64,000 bases of DNA from Gloeomargarita sp964481635 (GTDB taxonomy: Bacteria > Cyanobacteriota > Cyanobacteriia > Gloeomargaritales > Gloeomargaritaceae), in NCBI GenBank assembly GCA_964481635.1, contig CAYZTU010000008.1, forward strand, positions 1-64,000, in the 5' to 3' direction. Shown piece after piece: positions 17,645 to 25,604 of the stretch. Below the pieces are notes generated by a model. The model did not search any database. It had not been told where the DNA came from and saw only the letters and a program-made list of their open reading frames with translations. The stretch's first letter is position 1. The number at the start of each line of letters is the position of its first letter. The position numbers and the translations under genes are program-made.

Positions 17645-18903
17645 CCACAACCAGCCTGCGGAATTTAGCTGAGACCACCCGGGCAGACTTCCCCATCCTG
17701 GGGCAGGAAATTCATGGGCATCCTTTAATTTATTTTGATAATGCCGCCACCTCCCAAAAACCCCAGCAGGTTTTGCAAAGTTTGCAGGAGTATTATGAAT
17801 GCGCCAATGCCAATGTGCATCGGGGCGTGCATACCCTCAGCAATCGGGCGACCCAAGCCTACGAGGCAGCCCGCACCAAATGCGCCCAGTTGATCCATGC
17901 GCCCCAGGTTGAATCCCTGATTTTTACCCGCAATGCCTCTGAAGCGATTAATTTAGTCGCCTATAGCTGGGGGATGAACCAACTGCAACCGGGGGATGAA
18001 ATCATCCTAACGGTGATGGAGCATCATAGTAATTTAGTCCCCTGGCAGTGGGTTGCCCAACGCACGGGAGCCATCCTTAAATATGTGCATCTAACCCCCC
18101 AGGAAAGCTTTGATTTAGAGCATTATCAATCCCTACTCTCGAACCGCACCAAACTTGTGGCCTGTAGTTATGTTTCCAATACTTTGGGATGTGTGAATCC
18201 GGTTGCTGAAATCAGGCAAAGTGCCCACCATTGGGGCGCAAAGGTATTACTCGATGCCTGTCAAGCGGTACCCCACATGGTGGTGGATGTCCAAGCTTTG
18301 GACTGTGATTGGCTCGTGGCTTCTGGGCATAAAATGTGTGGCCCGACCGGAGCGGGTTTTCTCTACGGCAAGCCCAATATCCTCCGCCAGATGTCCCCCT
18401 TTTTGGGCGGGGGAGAAATGATCGCCGATGTATTTTTAGACCATAGTACCTATGCGGATATTCCCCACAAATTTGAGGCCGGGACTCCCGCCATTGCCGA
18501 AGCGATCATGTTAGGGGCAGCGGTGGATTATTTACAGAGTATTGGTTTAGAAGCCATCCACGCCTACGAACAGGAATTGGTGGCTTATTTGTGGCAAAAA
18601 CTCCAGGATATTCCGGGGATTCGCTTGTTTGGGCCAGCTCCCCCCCACCGGGCGGGGCTGGTGGCCTTTGGCTTTGCTCATATCCATCCCCATGATTTAT
18701 CCACGATTTTAGACGAGTCGGGGATTGCCATCCGAGCGGGTCATCACTGCACCCAGCCCTTGCATCGTTATTTGCAGGTGGCCGCCACCGCCCGTGCCAG
18801 TTTATATTTCTACAATGCCCGGGCGGAAATTGACCGTTTTATCGAGGTTTTGGGTGAGGCGGTGGACTTTTTTACGGGAATTTTTAGTGATGAAAATCCG
18901 TAA
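17641..18903 (+). CDS. sufS: Cysteine desulfurase SufS
   Basis: PLP-dependent group II cysteine desulfurase that mobilises sulfur from cysteine for the SUF system. The 420-residue protein has YFDNAATSQKP at the start, TRNASEAINL, the PLP-binding lysine in SGHKMCGPTGAGFLYG and the catalytic cysteine in RAGHHCTQPLH. It starts at an ATG overlapping the sufD stop. It ends the sufCDS operon; the 280 bases downstream hold two interspersed repeats rather than a gene. Confidence 0.95.
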   Translation: MTTTSLRNLAETTRADFPILGQEIHGHPLIYFDNAATSQKPQQVLQSLQEYYECANANVHRGVHTLSNRATQAYEAARTKCAQLIHAPQVESLIFTRNASEAINLVAYSWGMNQLQPGDEIILTVMEHHSNLVPWQWVAQRTGAILKYVHLTPQESFDLEHYQSLLSNRTKLVACSYVSNTLGCVNPVAEIRQSAHHWGAKVLLDACQAVPHMVVDVQALDCDWLVASGHKMCGPTGAGFLYGKPNILRQMSPFLGGGEMIADVFLDHSTYADIPHKFEAGTPAIAEAIMLGAAVDYLQSIGLEAIHAYEQELVAYLWQKLQDIPGIRLFGPAPPHRAGLVAFGFAHIHPHDLSTILDESGIAIRAGHHCTQPLHRYLQVAATARASLYFYNARAEIDRFIEVLGEAVDFFTGIFSDENP

Positions 18904-18924
18904 TGGATGCAAGCTAACAGCAAT

Positions 18925-19041
18925 AGCGGTCGCAGAGGCACTCCACACAGTGTGCCGCAGGCATTCCCCCGTCCTTGTTTCCTGGTAATACCGGCATTCC
19001 AGTGAGATGATTTTCTGCTGGTTTCAGCAAATAAAGGTGCT
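18925..19041 (+). repeat. Interspersed repeat family A, copy 1
   Basis: This stretch aligns with 34205-34368 and 37065-37180. Shared blocks are AGCGGTCGCAG near the start, GCCGCAGGCATTCCCCCGTC, GGTAATA and CATTCCAG followed by GAGATGATTTTCTGCTGG. It lacks the GGCTACGCCACGCAGGTTAT insert found in copy 2, and its outer ends are degenerate. No open reading frame of interest crosses it. It is directly followed by element B. Confidence 0.65.
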
Positions 19042-19186
19042 ACTCATTTCAATTAGAACTGAGACGGATATTCCCTGAATCCCCCAAGGGGGACTATCAA
19101 TCGGTTTCTCCCCTTGCTAAGGGGGGCTAGGGGGGTCAGGGGGGTGAAAACGAATAATGTTTCCAATTTAATCAAAACAGCCATAA
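19042..19186 (+). repeat. Miniature inverted-repeat element B, copy 1
   Basis: About 145 bp that match, in the opposite orientation, the stretch 34376-34520. Landmarks are TCATTTCAATTAGAACTGAG at one end, AAGGGGGGCTAGGGGGGTCA in the middle and AACGAATAATGT with AATCAAAACAGCCATAA at the other end. The two ends are imperfect inverted repeats of each other. It abuts the 3' end of the GH63-like gene, so its inner palindrome (CCCCTTGCTAAGGGG) may also serve as a transcription terminator between convergent genes. Confidence 0.75.
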
Positions 19187-19187
19187 C

Positions 19188-21854
19188 TCACTCAATACTG
19201 GGTTTCAACCCCTGCGCCAGAATCATTTCCGCCGTTGCCGCCTGTTGAAACTGGATCAACCGAGCGACAACTGCCGTCCAGCCGGTTTGGTGGCTGGCTC
19301 CCACCCCCGAACCATTGTCCCCGTTGAAATATTCGTAAAACAGGATTAAATCCCGCCAATGGGGGTCACTCTGGAATTTCTCAACCCCGCCATAGACCGG
19401 TCGCCGCCCCTGCTCATCCTGGGTAAAGATGGCAATCAAACGGCGGGAAATTTCCTGGCTGACTTCCCAGAGGGTAAGCATCGGCCCTTCGGGAGCGGGA
19501 CAAGCCACCCGAAAATCATCCCCGTAATAGCTGTACAAAATCACCAGAGATTGAAACAGCAAGCTATTCAAGGGCATCCAAATCGGGCCCCGCCAGTTGG
19601 AATTGCCCCCAAACATCCCCGTGGTGGACTCGGCGGGTTCGTAGCGCACCTCGTAGGGGTGATACCCCACCTGAAACGTGTAGGGATGCTCCAGGTGGTA
19701 GCGGGATAGGGAACGGATGCCATAGTCGCTCAAAAAGCGGGATTCATCCAACATCCGCCCCAAAATCCGCCGCAGTTTCGTTTCATTCACCAGGGTGATC
19801 AAGCGACGGCCATTCACCCCCGCTTGGGTTGGGTCGCTCACGTTGGCAAACAGATGGGGATGTTGCTGGCGAAATTCCTCAGTCTGCTGACGAAACACGG
19901 GCAATCGCTCCAACACCCATTCTTCAATCACCGTCGTCGCCAACAGGGGAATCAACCCCACCAACGAACGCACCTTCAAGCGCACCGAATGACCATCCGG
20001 GAGCCGCAACAGGTCATAGAAAAAGCCATCCGCCTCATCCCAGAGTTCATCCGCATGCAACCCCACCCGGTCCATCGCCCCGGCAATGTAGTAGAAATGC
20101 TGGTAAAACTTGGTTGCCACCTCCTGGTAGGCCGGATTGTCCAAGGCCAGTTCCAAGGCCATGTTCAGCATATACAGGGAAAACCCCGCCATCCAGGCAC
20201 TGCCGTCCGCCTGCTCCAACACCCCGCCCGTCGGCAACGGGGCACTGCGGTCAAACACCCCGATATTATCCAGCCCCAAAAAGCCCCCCTCAAACACGTT
20301 ATTGCCGATGGAATCCTTGCGGTTCACCCACCAGGTAAAGTACAGCAATAACTTATGAAATGACCGCTCCAAAAATTCCCGGTCGCCTTTCCCTGTCCGT
20401 TCTTTTTCGAGTAGGTAAATGCGCCACACCCCCCAGGGATGTACCGGCGGGTTCACGTCATGGAAATTCCACTCGTAGGCGGGCAGTTGCCCGTTGGGAT
20501 GGATATACCGGTCTTTGGTTAAAGTTAATAACTGCTCCTTGGCAAAATCAATATCCACCATCCCCGCCACCGCCACATGGAACACATGATCCCAGGCGGC
20601 AAACCAGGGATACTCCCACTTATCGGGCATCAGCAAAATATCCTTGGCCTCAAAATGGAACCATTCCTTATTGCGTACCACCTGCCGCCCCATGTACCCC
20701 GGCACCCCGGAATCACTTTTCATCCATTCATCCACCGGGTAGTAATAAAACTGCTTCGTCCACAGCAGACTGGCCAGTGCTTGGCGCATGATATTTTTCT
20801 GGTCATCCGGCGTGCTGGGGGGAATCACCTGGGCATAAAATTCATCCGCCTCCTGGAACCGCTCCCCAAACACGGCTAACCCTTGCCCCACACTCAGGGG
20901 GGTGGGTTGGTCGCTCAGCCGCAGGAGAATTTCCGCTGAACCCCCCGCCGGGACATCCAATAGGTAATGCACACAGGCTTTCGTGCCCACCCGTGCCGGA
21001 TTCACCGCATTGGTTTTGCCCTCGATCAGATAACGGTGAAACGCATCTTTGACAAAGGGATGAATATTCGGGGCATCAAACAACCGCTCCAGGTTGGTTT
21101 CATTATCCGTAAATAACCAATAGCCGCCATTTTGTGCCGTCAGATAATAGGATTCCAGCAGCGGATGCTCCGCCAGCACCGTTTGATTATCCAAGGCTTT
21201 GATCGTGGGTTTGCGTTTATCCTTGGCATCGGGCCAACTCCAGGTATTGCGAAACCACAAAGTCGGCATCAGATGGATGGGGGTGGTTTCCGTGCCCCGG
21301 TTTTCCGCCCGCACTTTGATCCAGATTTCCCGCGGACTGCTCTTGGCGTATTCCACAAACACATCGAAATAACGGTTATCATCAAACACGCCCGTATCTA
21401 ACAGTTCATACTCCGGTTCAAAGGTCGAACGCTGGTGATTGGTCTTGACCAAATCATCGTAGGGAAATGGTTTTTGCGGATATTTATAGAGATATTGCAT
21501 ATAGGAATGGGTGGGGGTGCTATCTAAATAAAAGTAATATTCTTTGACATCTTCCCCGTGATTACCCTCACTGTTGGTTAACCCAAACAACCGCTCTTTC
21601 AAAATCGGGTCTTGGCCATTCCACACCGTCAGGGCAAAACAGAGTAATTGCTGATCGTCGGAAATTCCTCCCAGGCCATCTTCCCCCCAGCGATAGGTAC
21701 GGGAACGGGCTTGGTCATGGCTGAAGTAGTCCCAGGCATTACCCGTATCGCTGTAATCCTCCCGCACCGTGCCCCATTGCCGTTCCCCCAGGTAGGGTCC
21801 CCACTGTTTCCAGGGTTGCGTCCGATCCGCCAAACGTTGCGATTCTGCTGTCAT
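19188..21854 (-). CDS. GH63-like glucosidase
   Basis: A large (888-residue) soluble protein of the glycoside hydrolase 63 type with an (alpha/alpha)6 barrel. Diagnostic-looking segments are YLGERQWGTVREDYS at the N terminus, WNGQDPILKERLFGLTNSEG, KWEYPWFAAWDHVFH, GGFLGLDNIGVFDRS and NSNWRGPIWMPLNSLL. No signal peptide is seen, so it likely acts in the cytoplasm on alpha-glucosides; the physiological substrate (compatible solute, oligosaccharide or glycogen fragment) is unknown. ATG 21854 is divergent from btpA. It is full length for this bacterial family. Confidence 0.82.
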   Translation of the reverse strand: MTAESQRLADRTQPWKQWGPYLGERQWGTVREDYSDTGNAWDYFSHDQARSRTYRWGEDGLGGISDDQQLLCFALTVWNGQDPILKERLFGLTNSEGNHGEDVKEYYFYLDSTPTHSYMQYLYKYPQKPFPYDDLVKTNHQRSTFEPEYELLDTGVFDDNRYFDVFVEYAKSSPREIWIKVRAENRGTETTPIHLMPTLWFRNTWSWPDAKDKRKPTIKALDNQTVLAEHPLLESYYLTAQNGGYWLFTDNETNLERLFDAPNIHPFVKDAFHRYLIEGKTNAVNPARVGTKACVHYLLDVPAGGSAEILLRLSDQPTPLSVGQGLAVFGERFQEADEFYAQVIPPSTPDDQKNIMRQALASLLWTKQFYYYPVDEWMKSDSGVPGYMGRQVVRNKEWFHFEAKDILLMPDKWEYPWFAAWDHVFHVAVAGMVDIDFAKEQLLTLTKDRYIHPNGQLPAYEWNFHDVNPPVHPWGVWRIYLLEKERTGKGDREFLERSFHKLLLYFTWWVNRKDSIGNNVFEGGFLGLDNIGVFDRSAPLPTGGVLEQADGSAWMAGFSLYMLNMALELALDNPAYQEVATKFYQHFYYIAGAMDRVGLHADELWDEADGFFYDLLRLPDGHSVRLKVRSLVGLIPLLATTVIEEWVLERLPVFRQQTEEFRQQHPHLFANVSDPTQAGVNGRRLITLVNETKLRRILGRMLDESRFLSDYGIRSLSRYHLEHPYTFQVGYHPYEVRYEPAESTTGMFGGNSNWRGPIWMPLNSLLFQSLVILYSYYGDDFRVACPAPEGPMLTLWEVSQEISRRLIAIFTQDEQGRRPVYGGVEKFQSDPHWRDLILFYEYFNGDNGSGVGASHQTGWTAVVARLIQFQQAATAEMILAQGLKPSIE

Positions 21855-21952
21855 GGGATACCGTCCTGGGATGCACTCTACTTGAGAATTTAGCCCTTCT
21901 CCAGGGGCAAGTGTGTAAAGAACAGATTAAGAATGTGTCCCCAGGCCAAGGG

Positions 21953-21958
21953 TATAAT
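21953..21958 (+). promoter_or_regulatory. -10 box of btpA
   Basis: A perfect TATAAT lies 26 bases ahead of the btpA start codon, in the 130-base divergent spacer. No clear -35 hexamer is present at 16-18 bases, which is common in cyanobacterial promoters that use an activator. The downstream genes to 25123 probably share this promoter. Confidence 0.55.
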
Positions 21959-21984
21959 GAAATTTAGGAACTGCGGCGAAAAGC

Positions 21985-22869
21985 ATGGATTTATTGCGGG
22001 TTTTTGGCACAGCCCATCCGGTGATTGGGGTGGTTCACCTTTTGCCCCTACCGACAGCACCCCGCTGGGGAGGAAGCCTGTCAGCGGTGACCGAGCGGGC
22101 GGAGCAGGAGGCCAGTGCCCTGGCGACCGGGGGAGCGGATGGGATTCTCATCGAGAACTTTTTTGATGCGCCCTTTACCCAGCACCAGGTTGACCCGGCG
22201 GTGGTGAGTGCCATGAGTTTGATCGCCCAACGGGTGCGGGCGTTGGTGGATTTACCCCTGGGGATCAATGTGTTGCGTAACGATGCCCTGAGTGCCCTAG
22301 CGATTGCCAGCAACGTGGGGGCACAGTTTATCCGGGTGAATGTGTTGACCGGGGTGATGGCAACGGATCAGGGTGTGATCGAAGGGTGTGCCCACCGCCT
22401 GTTGCGCTACCGCCGGGAGTTGGATAGCCCGGTGAAAATTTTTGCCGATGTGCTGGTCAAACACGCCCGTCCCCTGGGCACCCCCAATCTCACCACGGCG
22501 GTACAAGAGACGATTTCCCGGGGTTTGGCCGACGGGGTGATTTTATCCGGCTGGGCAACCGGCCATCCCCCCACCCGGGAGGACTTGGAATTGGCACGGG
22601 CGGCGGCGGGTCATGTGCCGGTGTTGGTGGGCAGTGGAGCCAATGTGGAGAATGTGGCACACTTATTAACAGCCGCCGATGGGGTAATTGTGGCCAGTTC
22701 CCTGAAACGCAAAGGCCAAATTGACCAGCCCATTGACCCCCAACGGGTCAGCCAGTTTGTCCAAGCAGTACACTGTAGCCTGGAACCCGAAGTCCCTCCC
22801 CTCGGTCACTTACACTCAAACGAATCGCCAGCACACCCCTATGAGCAAATTACTCAACCGTCGTCGTAG
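21985..22869 (+). CDS. btpA: BtpA-family photosystem I biogenesis protein
   Basis: BtpA is a peripheral thylakoid protein needed for stable accumulation of photosystem I reaction-centre proteins in Synechocystis. The 294-residue TIM-barrel-like protein shows family blocks HPVIGVVHLLPLP, GGADGILIENFFD, GINVLRNDALSALAIA, GAQFIRVNV and DGVIVASSLKRKG. ATG 21985 lies behind a TATAAT promoter. The last 29 bases overlap the start of the VKOR gene, so the two are coupled. The C-terminal tail after about residue 270 is likely species-specific. Confidence 0.92.
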   Translation: MDLLRVFGTAHPVIGVVHLLPLPTAPRWGGSLSAVTERAEQEASALATGGADGILIENFFDAPFTQHQVDPAVVSAMSLIAQRVRALVDLPLGINVLRNDALSALAIASNVGAQFIRVNVLTGVMATDQGVIEGCAHRLLRYRRELDSPVKIFADVLVKHARPLGTPNLTTAVQETISRGLADGVILSGWATGHPPTREDLELARAAAGHVPVLVGSGANVENVAHLLTAADGVIVASSLKRKGQIDQPIDPQRVSQFVQAVHCSLEPEVPPLGHLHSNESPAHPYEQITQPSS

Positions 22870-23782
22870 TGCCCCCTGGTGGCAACGTCATTCCCGCCCC
22901 ATGATGGGGATTCTGGCTGGGATTGGTGCCATTGAAACCGCTTACATCACCATCACCCACTGGTTGGGGGGGAATGTGGTCTGCCCCACCACGGGTTGTG
23001 AGCAGGTGCTCAAGAGCGATTACGCCCAGTTGTTTGGCATCCCGCTGTCCTTTGTGGGGTTTGGCTTTTATGTGGCGGTGGCGGTGGTGGCGGTGGTTTT
23101 GGCACCCCGGCAGGAAAAAGACCAGGATTTTCCCTGGGCCTGGGCGTTGTTTGCGCTGACCACGGCGATGCTGGTTTCCAGCGGTTATTTCGTGTACCTG
23201 ATGGCGGTGAAAATTGGGGTTTGGTGCGTCTATTGTGTGACTTCCGCAATTTTGAGTGTGTGCCTATGGTTTTTGGCGACCTTTGGCCGGGCCTGGCGGG
23301 ATGTGGGGCAATTATTTACCACCGCCCTGGTGGTGGTTTTAGTGGCGCTGTTGGGGATTTTGGCCGCCTACAACGGCGTGGATGCCTCCGTCAGTTCCCA
23401 ACCTACCCCCGACCAACAGGCGCAGGGCTTGCAATCCCCCCCAGCGGTGACCACGAGTTCGGGGGCGGCGGAACTGGCGTTGGTGGAGCATTTGAATCAA
23501 GTCGGTGCCCGGGAATACGGTGCCTATTGGTGTCCCCACTGCCATCAACAAAAACAACTTTTTGGCAAGGAAGCGGGCAAAAAAATTAACTACATCGAGT
23601 GTGACCCCAAGGGGGTGAATAGCCAGACCCAACTCTGTATCCAAGCGGGTATCAAGGGCTATCCCACCTGGGAAATCAATGGCAAACTCTACCCTGGGGT
23701 CAAGACCTTAGAGCAGTTGGCCGAGTTAACCAATTACCAAGGCCCCCGCAATTTTGTGAACCAGGCCGTGAAGTCTCAATGA
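22841..23782 (+). CDS. VKOR-thioredoxin fusion disulfide oxidoreductase
   Basis: A vitamin K epoxide reductase homologue fused to a thioredoxin-like domain. It makes disulfide bonds on the lumenal or periplasmic side using quinone. The membrane part has the loop pair CPTTGC (reading on into EQVLKSDYAQLFGIPLS) and the active-site CVYC in GVWCVYCVTSAIL. The C-terminal domain has the CxxC WCPHCHQQKQLFG. The product is about 313 residues. ATG 22841 gives the usual basic N terminus (MSKLLNRRRSAPWW); earlier in-frame codons lie within btpA coding sequence. In cyanobacteria this activity supports photosystem assembly, which fits the btpA neighbour. Confidence 0.93.
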   Translation: MSKLLNRRRSAPWWQRHSRPMMGILAGIGAIETAYITITHWLGGNVVCPTTGCEQVLKSDYAQLFGIPLSFVGFGFYVAVAVVAVVLAPRQEKDQDFPWAWALFALTTAMLVSSGYFVYLMAVKIGVWCVYCVTSAILSVCLWFLATFGRAWRDVGQLFTTALVVVLVALLGILAAYNGVDASVSSQPTPDQQAQGLQSPPAVTTSSGAAELALVEHLNQVGAREYGAYWCPHCHQQKQLFGKEAGKKINYIECDPKGVNSQTQLCIQAGIKGYPTWEINGKLYPGVKTLEQLAELTNYQGPRNFVNQAVKSQ

Positions 23783-23970
23783 TTCGAGACCCCGATGAGG
23801 AAATTGCCCGTTGGGATGAACCCATCCTGGCGAACAGTCCAGAAGAAGCGCAAAAGGAATGCCAAAAACGGGCAGAACGCTACGGAGTCGAGCTAGAATC
23901 AATCACAAAACCTCGTAAGATCGAATTGCGTCCCCAAATCTATCGTTGCAACTATCGGGAGAAAGAATAA
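23779..23970 (+). CDS. Small charged hypothetical protein (63 aa)
   Basis: Not recognised. The product is soluble, rich in Glu, Arg and Lys, and contains a helical stretch SPEEAQKECQKRAERYGVEL with two cysteines in all. It starts at an ATG overlapping the VKOR stop (ATGA), and its stop overlaps the next start (TAATG). This coupling argues for a real gene cotranscribed with btpA and VKOR. The DNA is less GC-rich than the upstream genes. Confidence 0.7.
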   Translation: MIRDPDEEIARWDEPILANSPEEAQKECQKRAERYGVELESITKPRKIELRPQIYRCNYREKE

Positions 23971-24281
23971 TGGCGGTATTGAATTGTATTAAACCCGGAG
24001 TTAAACCAGGTCAAATCATCTTGGCGATTGATTTAACCGTAGCTGGTTCGGCAGCAGATGTTTTGGGAACCATTGCATCCTTGGGTTATATGCCAGCGAT
24101 TCGTCATATTGCCTATCCCGAAGGCGTTCATGTTCTTGCTATTTTGAAAGATGAACAACATGAATCGGTAACCGATGATTACCTACTCAATGAATGGCAA
24201 AATCTTTGTACTTTAATCGACCCGAATGCAGTTCATCTTTGGCGGGGACAGGCGCAGAAAAATTCTTCCCCCTTTACATGA
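23970..24281 (+). CDS. Hypothetical soluble protein (103 aa)
   Basis: Not recognised. The ATG at 23970 has GGGAGAAAG just upstream and overlaps the preceding stop. The product has an alternating strand/helix pattern (GQIILAIDLTVAGSAADVLG, GYMPAIRHIAY, GVHVLAILKDE) that suggests a small alpha/beta domain, with no membrane segment. Its stop overlaps the ATG of the next gene. Base composition is AT-richer than btpA and VKOR, as for the 63-residue neighbour, so the pair may have been acquired together. Confidence 0.7.
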   Translation: MAVLNCIKPGVKPGQIILAIDLTVAGSAADVLGTIASLGYMPAIRHIAYPEGVHVLAILKDEQHESVTDDYLLNEWQNLCTLIDPNAVHLWRGQAQKNSSPFT

Positions 24282-25123
24282 AACGTGGTCTAGCCTTTGG
24301 TCTAGGACTCTGCGTATTACTAACCCTCACCGGTTGCGCTGGGAGTGGCTTAGAGCGTTCCCTCGCCCCTGACCCCAAACTCGCCTCCCCCAGCCCCACA
24401 CCCAAAATTACGGCAGAACCCACCCCTGTGCCCACGCCGGAAGTAATTGTCACGCCAGAATCAACGGCAGAACCCAGCCCAGCCCCCATTGCCCTAGCCG
24501 ATTTAAGTTCTGCGCCCCTAGCCTTGCAACCCTTGGTGCAGGATGTGGTGAATTTGCGGGCAATTCCAACCTCAGAAATTCAACTCGCCCAACCCGTAAC
24601 CCGTCGTCAGTTTGCCCGCTGGTTGATGGCACTGCAACAACGGCTGTACCAAGACCAAATCGAACGCCAAGTCCGAGCCGCCACCCCCGGCAGTCTCCCT
24701 GTATTCGCCGATGTACCCCGCTCCGACCCGGATTTTGCCGCCATTCAAGGTCTGGCCGAGGCGGGCATCATCCCCAGCCGGTTAACCAGCCCGACGGCAC
24801 CGACCCGCTTTCAGCCCGACCAGCCCCTCACCCGGTCAGACCTGGTGGCCTGGAAGGTCAGCCTGGATGTACCCGGTGCCTTGCCCCCGGCGACGGTGGC
24901 AGATGTGGCGAAAATCTGGGGTTTTCAGGATGCGGCCAAAATCTCCCCCCTCGGCGCATTGGTGGCGGATGCTGGCAACGAACCCAGCACGGTGCGGCGG
25001 GTGTGGGGACGGACTCGCCTGTTTTTGCCAGAAAAACCCGTGAGCCAAGCCCAAGCCCTGGCCGCCCTCTGGTCCTTGGGCAGTGGCGACACCCTGGTTA
25101 CCGCCGGGGATGCGCTTAAATAA
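24278..25123 (+). CDS. SLH-like-domain lipoprotein
   Basis: A 281-residue predicted lipoprotein. The signal peptide MKRGLAFGLGLCVLLTLTGC has a lipobox LTGC. A long Pro/Thr/Glu linker with repeated (E/T)PxPTP motifs follows. The C-terminal half has S-layer-homology-like segments (VTRRQFARWLMALQQRL, FADVPRSDPDFAAIQGLAEAG, PLTRSDLVAWKV). Such proteins anchor in the outer membrane or periplasm, and SLH units often bind peptidoglycan-linked polymers. The ATG overlaps the preceding stop (ATGA). Its end overlaps the convergent YlqD-like gene by eight bases. Confidence 0.82.
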   Translation: MKRGLAFGLGLCVLLTLTGCAGSGLERSLAPDPKLASPSPTPKITAEPTPVPTPEVIVTPESTAEPSPAPIALADLSSAPLALQPLVQDVVNLRAIPTSEIQLAQPVTRRQFARWLMALQQRLYQDQIERQVRAATPGSLPVFADVPRSDPDFAAIQGLAEAGIIPSRLTSPTAPTRFQPDQPLTRSDLVAWKVSLDVPGALPPATVADVAKIWGFQDAAKISPLGALVADAGNEPSTVRRVWGRTRLFLPEKPVSQAQALAALWSLGSGDTLVTAGDALK

Positions 25124-25553
25124 TCCCCCGGAGTTCCTGCACCACCCCGTCCCGGATCACCACTTCGACCTGCATTTTTTCGATGAGATTTTCCCCCACT
25201 TTGACCGTGAAATAACCATCCAATTGCCCCTGGTTCACCTCCTGTTCCATCTCTAGGGTTTGTACCTGGGTCAACTGGGTGAGGATTTGATTTTTTTGAT
25301 CCAGAAGTTTGCTTTTTTCCTCATTGGCCTGAAATTGAATCGAGCTAATCTGCTCAGTGATTTGGGGGCTGGCGGGTTGTTTTTTAAGTTCCGTCATCGC
25401 CCGTTGCACCTGCACATCAATCTGTTGGGTACGGGTATCAATTTGATTAATTTGGGATTGCAAAATTTGCAGGGTTTCGTCCTTCCAACGGGGGGTTACG
25501 ATGACCTTGATATTGACCGCCCGCTTGAGCATCAATTCGGTTATGTCTGCCAT
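25116..25553 (-). CDS. YlqD-like coiled-coil protein
   Basis: A small protein (145 residues) with the YlqD-type N terminus MLKRAVNIKVIVTPRWKDE, a long central coiled coil rich in Gln and Glu, and a C-terminal beta region (GYFTVKVGENLIEKMQVEVV). Function is unknown. I chose ATG 25553, which starts just before the conserved region; the frame is open to 25604. It lies downstream of the ABC exporter on the same strand, and an operon is possible. Confidence 0.75.
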   Translation of the reverse strand: MADITELMLKRAVNIKVIVTPRWKDETLQILQSQINQIDTRTQQIDVQVQRAMTELKKQPASPQITEQISSIQFQANEEKSKLLDQKNQILTQLTQVQTLEMEQEVNQGQLDGYFTVKVGENLIEKMQVEVVIRDGVVQELRGII

Positions 25554-25604
25554 GCTTTGACCCAGGATAAGATAAACATTTGTCATCATACCCCGGATTG
25601 CCAA

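Noticed and set aside
25554..25604. Longer N terminus for the YlqD-like protein
   Set aside because: The extra 17 residues are not typical of the family; ATG 25553 begins right at the conserved block.
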